DNA of 64,000 nt. It comes from Clostridium thermarum. Lineage in GTDB: Bacteria > Bacillota > Clostridia > Clostridiales > Clostridiaceae. The stretch spans positions 800,501-864,500 of the forward strand of contig NZ_CP040924.1 in NCBI RefSeq assembly GCF_006351925.1. Direction: 5' to 3'. Position 1 is the first letter of the stretch. Every line of letters begins with the position of its first letter. Of this stretch, positions 42,513 through 51,360 are shown one piece after another. The translations under genes and the position numbers were made by a program. The notes below the pieces were generated by a model. The model searched no databases, was not told where the DNA came from, and saw nothing but the letters and a program-made list of their open reading frames with translations.

Positions 42513-43346
42513 ATGAGTAAATGTGATAATTGTGCAAGCAAGGGGAGTTGCAGTACTGTAGGAGATTCCTGCTCAAAACTCTTCCCTAAGTTTGGCAATA
42601 TAAAGAGTATTATTGGAATTATAAGCGGTAAAGGCGGTGTAGGTAAATCAACGGTAACAGGACTTACTGCCCTAGAGCTTGTAAAACAAGGTTTTAGTGT
42701 GGGCGTATTAGACGCGGATATAACAGGGCCGTCCATGCCCAGATTCTTTGGGATACAAGATAAGAGAGCTCAAATACTGCCGGGTGAAAATAAAGATGAA
42801 ATCAGGTTTGAGCCAGTGAGGAGCAACAGTGGAATAAAGGTAATATCCTTGAATTTACTGACTCAGGAAGAAGAACAGCCTGTAATCTGGAGAGGACCAG
42901 TAATAAATGGAGTTCTGAATCAGATGTTTTCAGATACAATCTGGGGAGAGCTGGATTATCTGCTTATAGATATGCCTCCGGGTACAGGAGACATTGCCCT
43001 CACAGTAATGCAGAGCTTTCCATTAACTTCATTAATAATTGTATCAACACCACAGGACATGGTATCCATGATTGTAAAAAAGGTTGTTATAATGGCTCAA
43101 AAGCTTAACGTGCCAATATCAGGGGTGGTAGAAAATATGTCCTATGTTAAATGCGGTAGTTGTGAAGAAAAAATAAGACTGTTCAGCAAAAAAACTGCAG
43201 AGGAACAGGCTCAGTACTTAGGTCTACCACTGATAGCAGAGTTACCCATGGATTTGGATTTAACAGAGAGCATGGAGAATGGTGAAGTAGAAAGGTATAT
43301 TTTTAATACCTTTAATTATAAGAATATTATTGGTAAAATAGTATAG
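42513..43346 (+). CDS. Mrp/NBP35-family iron-sulfur carrier ATPase
   Basis: A 277-residue P-loop ATPase that holds and delivers [4Fe-4S] clusters to apoproteins. The N-terminal Cys group (CDNCASKGSC, then C at about 19) is typical of bacterial NBP35-like members. The deviant Walker A ISGKGGVGKST is at about 38-48, VLDADITGPSMP near 68, LLIDMPPGTGD near 150, and the C-terminal CxxC is in VKCGSCEEK near 213. Ferredoxin is encoded 49 bases downstream. Its target enzymes cannot be told from context, though several Fe-S enzymes are in the window. Confidence 0.92.
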   Translation: MSKCDNCASKGSCSTVGDSCSKLFPKFGNIKSIIGIISGKGGVGKSTVTGLTALELVKQGFSVGVLDADITGPSMPRFFGIQDKRAQILPGENKDEIRFEPVRSNSGIKVISLNLLTQEEEQPVIWRGPVINGVLNQMFSDTIWGELDYLLIDMPPGTGDIALTVMQSFPLTSLIIVSTPQDMVSMIVKKVVIMAQKLNVPISGVVENMSYVKCGSCEEKIRLFSKKTAEEQAQYLGLPLIAELPMDLDLTESMENGEVERYIFNTFNYKNIIGKIV

Positions 43347-43395
43347 AATATATTTGTATGAACAAATTAATAATATAAATCTTGGAGGTGTCTGT

Positions 43396-43587
43396 ATGAA
43401 AGCAGCAGTTGATAAGGATACTTGTATAGGATGTGGACTATGTCCATCTATTTGTCCTGAGGTTTTTGAAATGCAGGATGATGGTAAAGCTGGCACAATA
43501 GGTGATGAGGTTCCATCTGGTGCTGAAGATAGTGCAAAGGAAGCTGAAAGCAGCTGTCCAGTTAATGCTATAGCTGTAGAAGAGTAA
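43396..43587 (+). CDS. [4Fe-4S] ferredoxin, single cluster
   Basis: A 63-residue electron carrier. The first motif is CIGCGLC with SIC-P (C at about 10, 13, 16 and the fourth in CPVNAI at about 55), so one [4Fe-4S] cluster is held and the second site is absent, as in the Thermotoga/Desulfovibrio-type ferredoxins. The C-terminal half is acidic (EDSAKEAESS). GGAGGTG five bases before ATG 43396 defines the start; earlier in-frame codons are non-coding. It may supply or receive electrons from redox enzymes such as Rnf. Confidence 0.92.
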   Translation: MKAAVDKDTCIGCGLCPSICPEVFEMQDDGKAGTIGDEVPSGAEDSAKEAESSCPVNAIAVEE

Positions 43588-43632
43588 ACATAAACATACA
43601 GAAAAAAATCAAGAATGCACATACAGGATGAA

Positions 43633-43655
43633 AAAAGCGGGCAATGCCCGCTTTT
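43633..43655. terminator. bidirectional terminator ferredoxin / thiT
   Basis: AAAAGCGGGC-AAT-GCCCGCTTTT lies between converging genes. Confidence 0.9.
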
Positions 43656-43680
43656 AGCCTTCAGAAATATATATTTGACT

Positions 43681-44343
43681 TTATGCTGCAGAGCTGCTGG
43701 TGCCAATTAAAATCTTCTTAAGGCTTTTAATTGGTACCAAGTTTATAATTACTGCGGAGATAATTAATTCAGGCAGTAAGTATGCACCATTGTATAAGAG
43801 GGAATATATATATGGTGACATGTTATATTCCGAAGCATAGCTTCCCCAGAATATTATACCTGCCAGGTAGTGGAAAAGGAGTCTGCTACCTACTGCAGTC
43901 ACGGTTCCAAGTATTTTGTTATCCTTGAAGTATCCAGCCAGACCTAAGGCCATGAAAGGAAGAGGATAATCGAAAAGTACTTGTATAGGATGCAGCACAT
44001 ATGGTCCCAAGATAAATTGGACAATGCCGTACAAAAATCCTGCCAGCAAGCCAATCTCCGGCCCGTGCACCATGGATAAAAGTATTATTGGTACCATGCT
44101 TGCAAGGGTCACACTGCCCCCATAAGGCATCTTTACTATTGCAATCATGCTTAGTACAGTGGAGAGTGCTATTACAATACCTATTTGAGCCATAATCCTT
44201 GTATTGATTTTTACTGACTTAATTTTTATTACAGCCAGTATAAGTACAACTACACCCATAAGTGTAATTATAGAAGTGGGATGTTTGAAAATTTCATTGA
44301 AATTTTCAGGTAAACTTTTCAAACTTTCGAAAAGCTTGTTCAT
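43681..44343 (-). CDS. thiT: thiamine ECF transporter S component
   Basis: A 220-residue membrane protein of the ThiT family, the substrate-binding subunit that works with the ECF energising module (not encoded here). Signatures are ALSTVLSMIAIVKMPYGGSV, VPIILLSMVHGPEIGLLAGF, YGIVQFILGPYVLHPIQVLFDYPLPF (shown as two overlapping conserved runs) and GSRLLFHYLAGIIFWGSYAS, with Trp and Tyr residues that contact thiamine in known structures. The N-terminal about 45 residues extend beyond the shortest ThiT versions. The TPP riboswitch directly upstream confirms thiamine regulation. Confidence 0.92.
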   Translation of the reverse strand: MNKLFESLKSLPENFNEIFKHPTSIITLMGVVVLILAVIKIKSVKINTRIMAQIGIVIALSTVLSMIAIVKMPYGGSVTLASMVPIILLSMVHGPEIGLLAGFLYGIVQFILGPYVLHPIQVLFDYPLPFMALGLAGYFKDNKILGTVTAVGSRLLFHYLAGIIFWGSYASEYNMSPYIYSLLYNGAYLLPELIISAVIINLVPIKSLKKILIGTSSSAA

Positions 44344-44351
44344 AAAAATAC

Positions 44352-44367
44352 CTCCTTTTCAAAGGAG
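44352..44367 (-). promoter_or_regulatory. hairpin sequestering the thiT ribosome binding site
   Basis: On the minus strand CTCCTTT-GA-AAAGGAG forms a perfect 7-bp stem that includes AAGGAGG, the ribosome binding site nine bases before ATG 44343. It may add translational control downstream of the riboswitch terminator. Confidence 0.5.
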
Positions 44368-44385
44368 CACTACGGGAGGAAATTT

Positions 44386-44416
44386 AAAAAAGCTATTACC
44401 CGTATGGATAATAGCT
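44386..44416 (-). terminator. intrinsic terminator of the TPP riboswitch
   Basis: AGCTATTA and TAATAGCT pair on the minus strand and are followed by TTTTTT, between the aptamer and thiT, as expected for an OFF switch. Confidence 0.85.
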
Positions 44417-44429
44417 AAGATAAACTTCT

Positions 44430-44521
44430 CATCTCTGCTTCCCTACGCTGGTACTAACCAGATCAGGTTTGAGGGTTAACGAATAAAAATTCATTTCTCA
44501 GCCCGAGGCACCCCTAGCAAC
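44430..44521 (-). ncRNA. TPP riboswitch (THI element)
   Basis: The minus strand has the conserved aptamer blocks: AGGGGTGCC, CGGGCTGAGA, ACCCTCAAACCTGATCTGG and TTAGTACCAGCGTAGGGAAG. It lies upstream of thiT with a terminator between, so thiamine pyrophosphate binding should switch transcription off. Confidence 0.96.
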
Positions 44522-44564
44522 CAATTTATACTATTTTATTGCTAAGTTAATATTATTATATTAT

Positions 44565-44741
44565 CTAGAAAAAGTCAACAAGCTTATCATTGCTTATAGA
44601 AGTATTGTTGATGGGTATATCCACAGTATCTCCAATCTTAACGTCCTTCGGAAGACGAGACGTTGAAACGTCAATGGTTTCCCCCGTTTCTAATGCAATA
44701 AAAGCATCGGTAATATTTTTATCCAGAACTTTACCTTTCAT
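44565..44741 (-). CDS. small 58-residue protein (DUF3006-like)
   Basis: A short, clean gene: ATG at 44741, stop TAG at 44565, with GAGGTGA seven bases upstream of the start. The product begins MKGKVLDKNITDAFIALE and continues TGETIDVSTSRLPKDVKIGD, then TVDIPIN near residue 39-45. The pattern of a short beta-barrel with LP-x-DVKIGD resembles DUF3006 (small proteins of unknown function, often beside wall or secretion genes). It sits between the ECF S-component gene and the riboswitch leader and may be the end of the DUF3048-ECF S operon. Confidence 0.75.
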   Translation of the reverse strand: MKGKVLDKNITDAFIALETGETIDVSTSRLPKDVKIGDTVDIPINNTSISNDKLVDFF

Positions 44742-44829
44742 AAATGAATCACCTCACATATATTGTGCGGCAATTCTGTACAATTATACTTTTTGTGACC
44801 TTTTCCTTCAGTTTCGAAAATAGCTTATG

Positions 44830-45384
44830 CTATTGTGAAGTATTCATTTGCCCTTTCAGTCTGTTTTCCATTAGCTTAACGATAGCTAGCGCTATTATTC
44901 CGCCAGCCAAGGCTGTGATAAACTGATTTATTCCCATTAGCTTGGTGGCGGCTTTTTCTGCTTGCTGAGCCAGGCTTAGCAGCTGCAGGAGGGCTTTTAC
45001 TCCGAAGAAAATTACGCAAAATTTCAGAAAAGCAGCACAGATTACAGAAATCAAGTCAGTGAGCAACATTTCACGTTTAATAAGCTTACGTCCAAAATGA
45101 AATACAATAATGAAGGTAATATTGCCCAAGGCTATAACGGGAATTATTGGGCCTAGGGGTTGAGGAAGCTGTCCAAGGGACCAAGCCAGTACCGGAGTCA
45201 GCATTGCTACTAGTACAGACCAGCCTAAGCCATTCATTATAAGACAAACTATAAAGATAGTGTTCACCATTGGACCCACAAAGAACTGGCTTAATATGGG
45301 ATAGGCTCTACCTATGGTTTGAAAAACAATTGCCAAAGCAAGCAAAAGAGAGGTTCTAGTAAGTTTTCTAATATCCATTTTCAT
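44830..45384 (-). CDS. ECF transporter S component, substrate unknown
   Basis: A 184-residue protein with six hydrophobic segments. The N-terminus MDIRKLTRTSLLLALAIVFQ, with a conserved Arg/Lys and Ala-rich helix, is typical of ECF S components; VGPMVNTIFIVCLIMNGLGW and LTPVLAWSLGQLPQPLGPII are family-like. It is related to the S components for small vitamins, but residues that would define a ligand are not recognised. The gene follows the DUF3048 gene by 12 bases, with GGAGTGA before its ATG, and thiT (with its own leader) lies further downstream. Confidence 0.75.
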   Translation of the reverse strand: MKMDIRKLTRTSLLLALAIVFQTIGRAYPILSQFFVGPMVNTIFIVCLIMNGLGWSVLVAMLTPVLAWSLGQLPQPLGPIIPVIALGNITFIIVFHFGRKLIKREMLLTDLISVICAAFLKFCVIFFGVKALLQLLSLAQQAEKAATKLMGINQFITALAGGIIALAIVKLMENRLKGQMNTSQ

Positions 45385-45396
45385 GTTACATCACTC

Positions 45397-46488
45397 CTAT
45401 TTTATTTCTAGTTTTAAATTATTATCAGCAATATGCCACCAGGTTTTACCGGGCGTAAGAGCTATGGCATTACCTTTTTCGTCTTTCAATACTGTTGGTG
45501 ATTTATCATCAGCCTTACTCCAAATTACATTAATGCACTTGCCCCCGCTTATGACATAACCGGTGCCTGCACCTGCCAGCTTTATATCTAGTCGTCCGTA
45601 ATCATCAAGAATCTTTATATCTGTAGTTTGGATTACTATGTTGGAAGCGGTTAATTCTTTACCGTTGGACTTATCTGTGGCAATGATGCCGTCCATATAT
45701 TTATAGTATAGGCCATCCTTGTAGCTGTAGGAAGTGCTGTAGTACGGGCTTAGCTTTAAGTCTACATTTTCTGCTGAGGCAAGACTTTTATTCCAGGAAT
45801 CCATATTAAATATCAGAGAAGAAGCTGGCACTTGGATCATACTTTTATTGGTAATAAGTCTTCTTAACTTATCAGCAGAGGTATAGAGATTATGAGGGGC
45901 CTTTCGGCTGTCATCTCTCCAATAGTAACCACCATAGCTGAATTCATTCATACTCATAAGTTTCTCATCTTTTATAATGTCCAAGGCTTCTGCACTGCCG
46001 CCACAGTGGCCAAAAGGCAGGTTATATTCCTTGGCAAGGGTTAGAAAATAAGGTCTGGCACTTCTGACTGGACCGATTTCCTTTGGCGAAGAGGAATGAA
46101 AAACAGCAATGAATCTGGGGATTCCTCCTTCAGCCATAGTTTCATAAATAATGTCTGCTTCCGATAACCCGGATTGTGGACGTGAAGCCCTTGAGTTTTC
46201 GATAATAACCATAAAAGGTATGTTCTCACGTGTTTCCTTTGAAATTTCTTCTCCTGTATAGGGGGATAGATACTTGGGGAGTTTTTCCATTTCCTTCTCG
46301 TGTGGTGGAGCAGTTGAAGGAGTAGGAGTCGGCTGTGCCTCTTTTTGGCTTATTACCGGAGCTGCAGTTTCAGACTCTTCTCTATCTCCCAGGGCTAAAT
46401 ATCCAACTATAGAGCCCACAATAAGTAACGAAACTGTTGTAAGGAGTCTAATACCCATATTCCGTCCTCGTCTTGTCTTGTTATTCAT
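45397..46488 (-). CDS. DUF3048-domain surface protein (YerB-like)
   Basis: A 363-residue envelope protein. A membrane segment at about 14-32 (LLTTVSLLIVGSIVGYLALG) is followed by a Pro/Thr-rich linker (AQPTPTPSTAPPHEKEME) and two DUF3048 parts: PYTGEEISKETRENIPFMVI, ENSRASRPQSGLSEADIIYE, FHSSSPKEIGPVRSARPYFL, then at the C-terminus GYVISGGKCINVIWSKADDK and LTPGKTWWHIAD. YerB of Bacillus belongs here; function unknown. GGAGGTTTG before ATG 46488 decides the start, although the frame remains open for over 100 codons upstream. Confidence 0.85.
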   Translation of the reverse strand: MNNKTRRGRNMGIRLLTTVSLLIVGSIVGYLALGDREESETAAPVISQKEAQPTPTPSTAPPHEKEMEKLPKYLSPYTGEEISKETRENIPFMVIIENSRASRPQSGLSEADIIYETMAEGGIPRFIAVFHSSSPKEIGPVRSARPYFLTLAKEYNLPFGHCGGSAEALDIIKDEKLMSMNEFSYGGYYWRDDSRKAPHNLYTSADKLRRLITNKSMIQVPASSLIFNMDSWNKSLASAENVDLKLSPYYSTSYSYKDGLYYKYMDGIIATDKSNGKELTASNIVIQTTDIKILDDYGRLDIKLAGAGTGYVISGGKCINVIWSKADDKSPTVLKDEKGNAIALTPGKTWWHIADNNLKLEIK

Positions 46489-46689
46489 CAACAAACCTCC
46501 AGTCTTGCAGCTAATCTTTAACTTGCACATTGAGTATATAAAAAGTATACCACAACTGTATTTATATGTAAAAGATATAAAATTATGAAAGTTACCAATG
46601 TCAACAGTAATATGAATATAAAAAACGGTAAAATAAGGAGGTATTTTGAAGTAATATGTTGTAGCTGAATAGAAAGGAATATTTTCAAA

Positions 46690-46718
46690 TTGCCAATATT
46701 TTTTTAGTAGAGTATAAT
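46690..46718 (+). promoter_or_regulatory. sigma-A promoter of nrdDG
   Basis: TTGCCA (one mismatch) and TATAAT (perfect) are 17 bases apart, with the start of transcription expected near 46725. Confidence 0.7.
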
Positions 46719-46726
46719 AGCAAAGT

Positions 46727-46740
46727 ACTATATATTGTGT
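46727..46740. promoter_or_regulatory. NrdR box of nrdDG
   Basis: On the minus strand the bases read ACACAATATATAGT, an exact fit to the NrdR-box consensus. The box begins 9 bases after the -10 element and so overlaps the transcription start region; NrdR bound there would block transcription when dATP is high. A CAATAT at 46694-46699, inside the promoter, may be a degenerate second box. Confidence 0.7.
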
Positions 46741-46756
46741 AATGGGGGTTAGTGAT

Positions 46757-48862
46757 ATGCTACATGTTGTGAAGAGGGACGGAAGACAGGCAGACTTCAA
46801 TTCCATCAAAATCACAGAAGCTATAAAAGGTGCTGCACAAGAGATAGCTTTTCAATTAAAAGAAAGTGAAGCCATTGATTTAACACAGAAGGTTATCAAA
46901 AAGCTTGAGGATTTAGAATGTGAAGATGTATCAGTGGAACAGATTCAAAATCTTGTAGAAGAGACATTAATTGAAAACGGCTTCATAGAAATAGGGAATG
47001 CATATTCAAATTACAGAAAAGAAAGAACCAAGATAAGAGAAATTAAATCTGACTTAATGAAAGCCATCAAACAAATTGGGGTAGAAACAGATAGAGATAA
47101 CGCTAATGTAGGAAACAACTTTAGTTCAAAATTGCTGAGAATCGCTAGTGAGTCTAACAAGTGGCATAACCTTGCATCCATGCCAAAGCATCTGGCAAAG
47201 GCCCATGAAAACGGAGATGTATACTACCATGATCTAGATAGCTACAATTTGACCACAAATTGTTTACATATACCAACCAGAGAGATACTGGAAAGAGGCT
47301 TTAATACCGGCTATGGTACAATTAACAAACCTAAGAGAATTGAATCTGCTGCAGAGCTATCCTGTATATTGCTGCAATCAACTCAAAACGATATGTTCGG
47401 AGGCCAGTCTCATCCGGATTTTGATAATGATATGGGGATATTCGTAGAGCCTACCAGACAGGAAATAAGGAAAGAACTTGAGGAATTAGGGCTTACAGAA
47501 GAACAGATATCAGTTCAAATCCATAAGAAGTTAAGAAAAACAGTAGCTCAGGCCATGCAGGGAATTGTATATAACCTGAACACAATGCATTCCAGAGCAG
47601 GGTCGCAGGTACCCTTTTCATCAATTAACATAGGAATACCGGAAACTGCAGATGCAGCCCTGGTATGTGAGATATTCCTTCTTGAATATGAAAAAGGATT
47701 GGGAAAAGGAGAGCAGCCTATATTTCCAAACATCATATTCAGAGTGAAGGAAGGGGTAAACAGAGAGAAGGAAGACCCTTACTACTATTTATATGAGCTG
47801 GCTTGTAGGGTAGCTGCAAAGAGAATGAATCCAACATTTATGAATCTGGATTCAGATTTTAACAAAGCTTATTACGAAAAAGGTATACTGCCTGCAACCA
47901 TGGGCTGTAGAACCTATGTTATATCAAATATAAACGGAGAACAGGGCACAAAGGGAAGAGGAAATATAGCACCGGCCACAATAAACTTGCCAAGACTGGG
48001 TATTCTGGCAAAAGGTGATATAGATAAATTCTTTGAACTACTGGATAACAGATTGGAGTTATCAAGAGAAGCTTTGATGCATAGATATGGAATATTAAAG
48101 AAACTAAAAGTAAAGGACCTACCTTTCGTTGCAGGTCAGGGACTGATGAAGGGGTCAGAAAATCTTTCACCGGAGGATTCAATTGAGCCCATATTAAAAC
48201 AGGGAACTTGGTCCATAGGTTTCATTGGCTTGGCAGAAACTTTAACTGCCTTAATAGGAAAACATCATGCAGAGGATGAAAGTGCAAGAGAATTAGGTTT
48301 GAGAATAATAACTCACATAAGAAATTACACTGATAAAATTACCCAGGAAGATAAGCTGAACTGGAGTACCTATGCAACACCCGCAGAGGGCCTAAGCGGA
48401 AGATTTATACTTCAGGATAGAAAGATATTTGGTATGCTACCTGGGGTTACTGATAAGGACTATTACACAAACAGCTACCACGTTCCCGTTGGTTTTCCAA
48501 TATCAATAAAGGATAAGATTGATATTGAGGCTCCCTTCCACAAGCTATGTAATGCCGGTCACATCACTTACATAGAATTGGATGACATGCCTACCGGCGA
48601 TGTAATCATGGACATTTTAGACTATGCTTACAAGCATACAAATATAAGCTATATGGGGATTAACTTCCATATAAGATACTGCAGAGAGTGCGGAACATAT
48701 TTGAACGTCTCACAAAGCAAGTGCCCAAAGTGCGGAAGTCATAATTTACAAGGAGTATCAAGGGTTACCGGTTACCTGAGCTTAGATGAAAGATTTGGTG
48801 CCGGCAAGCAGGCAGAGAGAGCAGACAGAATCTCTCACGTCACCAAAAAACATACTTACTAA
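46757..48862 (+). CDS. nrdD: anaerobic ribonucleoside-triphosphate reductase (class III)
   Basis: A 701-residue glycyl-radical enzyme that makes dNTPs without oxygen. The N-terminal ATP-cone (MLHVVKRDGRQADFNSIKIT ... NAYSNYRKERTKIREI, about 1-95) is the allosteric site. The catalytic core includes YYHDLDSYNLTTNCLH, ELSCILLQSTQNDMFGGQSH, HSRAGSQVPFSSINIG and GIVYNLNTMHSR. The C-terminal zinc site has CRECGTYL and CPKCGSHNL (about 642-660) and the radical glycine is in RVTGYLSLDERF (about 671). GGGGGTTAGTG before ATG 46757 fixes the start; ATG 46742 is less suitable. NrdG follows 14 bases downstream. Confidence 0.96.
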   Translation: MLHVVKRDGRQADFNSIKITEAIKGAAQEIAFQLKESEAIDLTQKVIKKLEDLECEDVSVEQIQNLVEETLIENGFIEIGNAYSNYRKERTKIREIKSDLMKAIKQIGVETDRDNANVGNNFSSKLLRIASESNKWHNLASMPKHLAKAHENGDVYYHDLDSYNLTTNCLHIPTREILERGFNTGYGTINKPKRIESAAELSCILLQSTQNDMFGGQSHPDFDNDMGIFVEPTRQEIRKELEELGLTEEQISVQIHKKLRKTVAQAMQGIVYNLNTMHSRAGSQVPFSSINIGIPETADAALVCEIFLLEYEKGLGKGEQPIFPNIIFRVKEGVNREKEDPYYYLYELACRVAAKRMNPTFMNLDSDFNKAYYEKGILPATMGCRTYVISNINGEQGTKGRGNIAPATINLPRLGILAKGDIDKFFELLDNRLELSREALMHRYGILKKLKVKDLPFVAGQGLMKGSENLSPEDSIEPILKQGTWSIGFIGLAETLTALIGKHHAEDESARELGLRIITHIRNYTDKITQEDKLNWSTYATPAEGLSGRFILQDRKIFGMLPGVTDKDYYTNSYHVPVGFPISIKDKIDIEAPFHKLCNAGHITYIELDDMPTGDVIMDILDYAYKHTNISYMGINFHIRYCRECGTYLNVSQSKCPKCGSHNLQGVSRVTGYLSLDERFGAGKQAERADRISHVTKKHTY

Positions 48863-48876
48863 GAAGGTGAAGGATT

Positions 48877-49392
48877 ATGGAAGAAAAGGTATATGTAAGA
48901 TTATCCGGCATCGCCTACGAAAGTTTAGTAAATGGCCCCGGTATAAGGAGAGTGCTTTTTTCTCAAGGCTGCAGACATAACTGCAAGGGCTGCTTCAATC
49001 CGGATACCCATTGCTTTGATGGAGGAAAGACCTTTTGTGCTGATGATCTGGTAGCAGATATATTGAAAAATCCAATGCTTAAGGGAGTGACCTTCAGTGG
49101 CGGAGACCCCCTAGAGCAGGCAGATAAATTTGCATATATAGCAGCAAAGCTAAAGGAAAAGGGACTAAATATATGGTCCTATACTGGATATACCTTTGAG
49201 TACATAAGAGAAAATGCCCATAAGTATAAGGGCTGGGAGGAATTTCTAAACAGTATAGATGTACTGGTGGATGGAAGATTTGAGCAGGATAACAGGCCGG
49301 AAGGTCTAAAATATAGGGGCTCAGCCAATCAAAGAATAATAGATGTGAAAAATAGTCTCAAATATGGTAAGGTACTTACGCTGGATTACTAA
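48877..49392 (+). CDS. nrdG: NrdD-activating radical SAM protein
   Basis: A 171-residue radical SAM enzyme that generates the glycyl radical on NrdD. The cluster motif CRHNCKGCF (Cx3Cx2C, about residues 31-38) is in VLFSQGCRHNCKGCFNPDTH, followed by GVTFSGGDPLEQADKFA near 70 (the SAM-binding GGD) and YTGYTFEYI near 105. YRGSANQRIIDVKNS near 150 is typical of the family. It is the second gene of the nrdDG operon, ending in a good terminator. Confidence 0.95.
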   Translation: MEEKVYVRLSGIAYESLVNGPGIRRVLFSQGCRHNCKGCFNPDTHCFDGGKTFCADDLVADILKNPMLKGVTFSGGDPLEQADKFAYIAAKLKEKGLNIWSYTGYTFEYIRENAHKYKGWEEFLNSIDVLVDGRFEQDNRPEGLKYRGSANQRIIDVKNSLKYGKVLTLDY

Positions 49393-49415
49393 AAGGGAGC
49401 CCAAGGGCTCCCTTT
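49392..49415 (+). terminator. nrdDG terminator
   Basis: AAAGGGAGCCC-AA-GGGCTCCCTTT begins on the last base of the nrdG stop codon; the T-tail is short. Confidence 0.85.
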
Positions 49416-49511
49416 GTTAATAGTTGAGTATTAAATATTCATTTATTAAGTGGTATAATTGAAAGTGAAGAAACATATAATGCAGATTAACTATACGGGC
49501 TGGTGATAATA

Positions 49512-51359
49512 TTGAGTGAAAACAAAATTAAACATAGAGTAAAACCAAAAAATAAACCTAAAATTAAAAAAGGAAGACTTTTTGTTATTGCATTAGGTAT
49601 TTCTGCTTTATTTGTTGGACTAATTGGAAGATTGATATATTTAATGGGCTTTGAGGGAGTAGAATACAGGCTTATTGCCCTGAAGCGCCAGATAAAAAAC
49701 ATAGAAATTGCTCCTCAGAGGGGCACTATTGTAGATAGAAATGGATCTGAACTGGCTACAAGTTTAAAAGTGTATAGAATAGATGCGGATTTAAGTGTAC
49801 TTAAATCCTATCTTGAGAAGGCCAAGCTTTCTGAAGAGGCTGTTACTGAGGATTTGGCAGATATTCTAGACATGGACAAGGCTAAAATGAAAAAGATAAT
49901 GGATAGCAAGGACAGTAATGGGGAACCGCTTCAATTTGTATCTCTTAAACGCATGGCAGAAATGGATACTGTAGAAAAAGTAAAGGCACTTAAGCTGAAG
50001 GGAATCATAATCTCTGATGATATAAAGAGGTTCTATCCCAACGAAAGCTTCCTTGCCAATGTGTTAGGGCACATAAATATGAATGGAGACCCGGTAACCG
50101 GGATAGAGTTAAGTTATAATCAGGAACTAACCGGAATGCCGGGGGTAAAAGTTGTTGAAACCGATGCTGTTAACAACAGCTTGCCATATACTGAGTCCGT
50201 AGTGATAGAACCTATTAATGGAAAGAGTATCATGCTAACCATAGATGAAAGAATACAGGAACTGGCTGAGAGGGTGGCTAAGAAAACTCTTGAAGATAAC
50301 AAAGCCGCTTCTGTCAGAATAACCATAATGGACCCCAAGACTGGTGAAGTATTGGCCATGGTAAACTATCCAAGTTATGATCCTAATAATCCTAATGCTG
50401 GTGCAGATACGGACCAGGATATACAGGAATTGTGGAAGAATAGAGCTATAAGTGATGTATTTGAGCCGGGGTCTATATTTAAAGTAATAACTGCAGCCGC
50501 AGCTCTACATAATCATTCTTTAGAAGGAGGTAAAGAATTTTATTGTAGTGGCAGCATAACTGTAGCAGGTATAACTCTTTATTGTGATAAGAGAGAGGGA
50601 CACGGCTTACAGGACATTTCTGATATAATCAAAAACTCCTGCAACGTAGGTTTTGTTCAATTAGCGGAAAAGATCGGTAAGGAAAATCTATATAATTATT
50701 TAAAGCTCATGGGCTTTAGCACCAAGACCGGTGTAGACTTGCCTGGAGAAAGCGCTGGTGTGGTAAGAAGTCTTGATAATATTGGACCTGTTGACATAGC
50801 TACCATAGCTTATGGACATGGATTAGCTGTAACTCAACTACAGTATCTGGCAGCCTTTAATGCCGTTGCCAATGGAGGTACTTGGATTAGACCTCATCTT
50901 ATGAAAGAAGTGTATCATTACCAAAATGGAGAAAAAGTTGTTGACAAGCAGTATGACAACTATGATGTGAGAACTGTACTGAGTAAAGATCAAGCAGCAG
51001 AACTTAGAACCTATATGGAAAAGGTAGTAAAAGAGGGAACTTCCACAGCTACAGATATTCCTGGCTATAGAATTGCCGGAAAGACCGGAACAGCCAGCAA
51101 GGTTGATACAGTTACCGGAGGATACCTGGAGGGTAAATATATATCCTCCTTTGCAGGAATGGCTCCTGCAGATGATCCAAAAGTTACACTGATAGTAACT
51201 ATAGAAGAACCAGACCCGGAAAAGTACTACGCTTCCTTGACAGCAGTTCCAGCTGCAAGACAGCTCTTTGAGGAACTCTTTACAATTATGGGCATCTACC
51301 CTAGCTATCCGGAGGAAGTTGGGAAGGAAGCCGCCAAACAGCAAACAAAACTGGATTAA
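49512..51359 (+). CDS. class B penicillin-binding protein (FtsI/SpoVD-like, no PASTA)
   Basis: A 615-residue transpeptidase: cytoplasmic basic N-terminus, one membrane helix (about 20-45), a dimerisation domain starting IAPQRGTIVDRNGSELATSL and the transpeptidase domain with SxxK in FEPGSIFKVI (Ser at about 319), SxN in IKNSCNVGF (about 375) and KTG in IAGKTGTASK (about 523). It lacks the C-terminal PASTA domains of SpoVD. It could be an elongation or sporulation-specific enzyme; it is not beside division genes. Best start is TTG 49512 five bases after GGTGAT; a GTG 9 bases earlier is also open. Confidence 0.9.
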   Translation: MSENKIKHRVKPKNKPKIKKGRLFVIALGISALFVGLIGRLIYLMGFEGVEYRLIALKRQIKNIEIAPQRGTIVDRNGSELATSLKVYRIDADLSVLKSYLEKAKLSEEAVTEDLADILDMDKAKMKKIMDSKDSNGEPLQFVSLKRMAEMDTVEKVKALKLKGIIISDDIKRFYPNESFLANVLGHINMNGDPVTGIELSYNQELTGMPGVKVVETDAVNNSLPYTESVVIEPINGKSIMLTIDERIQELAERVAKKTLEDNKAASVRITIMDPKTGEVLAMVNYPSYDPNNPNAGADTDQDIQELWKNRAISDVFEPGSIFKVITAAAALHNHSLEGGKEFYCSGSITVAGITLYCDKREGHGLQDISDIIKNSCNVGFVQLAEKIGKENLYNYLKLMGFSTKTGVDLPGESAGVVRSLDNIGPVDIATIAYGHGLAVTQLQYLAAFNAVANGGTWIRPHLMKEVYHYQNGEKVVDKQYDNYDVRTVLSKDQAAELRTYMEKVVKEGTSTATDIPGYRIAGKTGTASKVDTVTGGYLEGKYISSFAGMAPADDPKVTLIVTIEEPDPEKYYASLTAVPAARQLFEELFTIMGIYPSYPEEVGKEAAKQQTKLD

Positions 51360-51360
51360 T

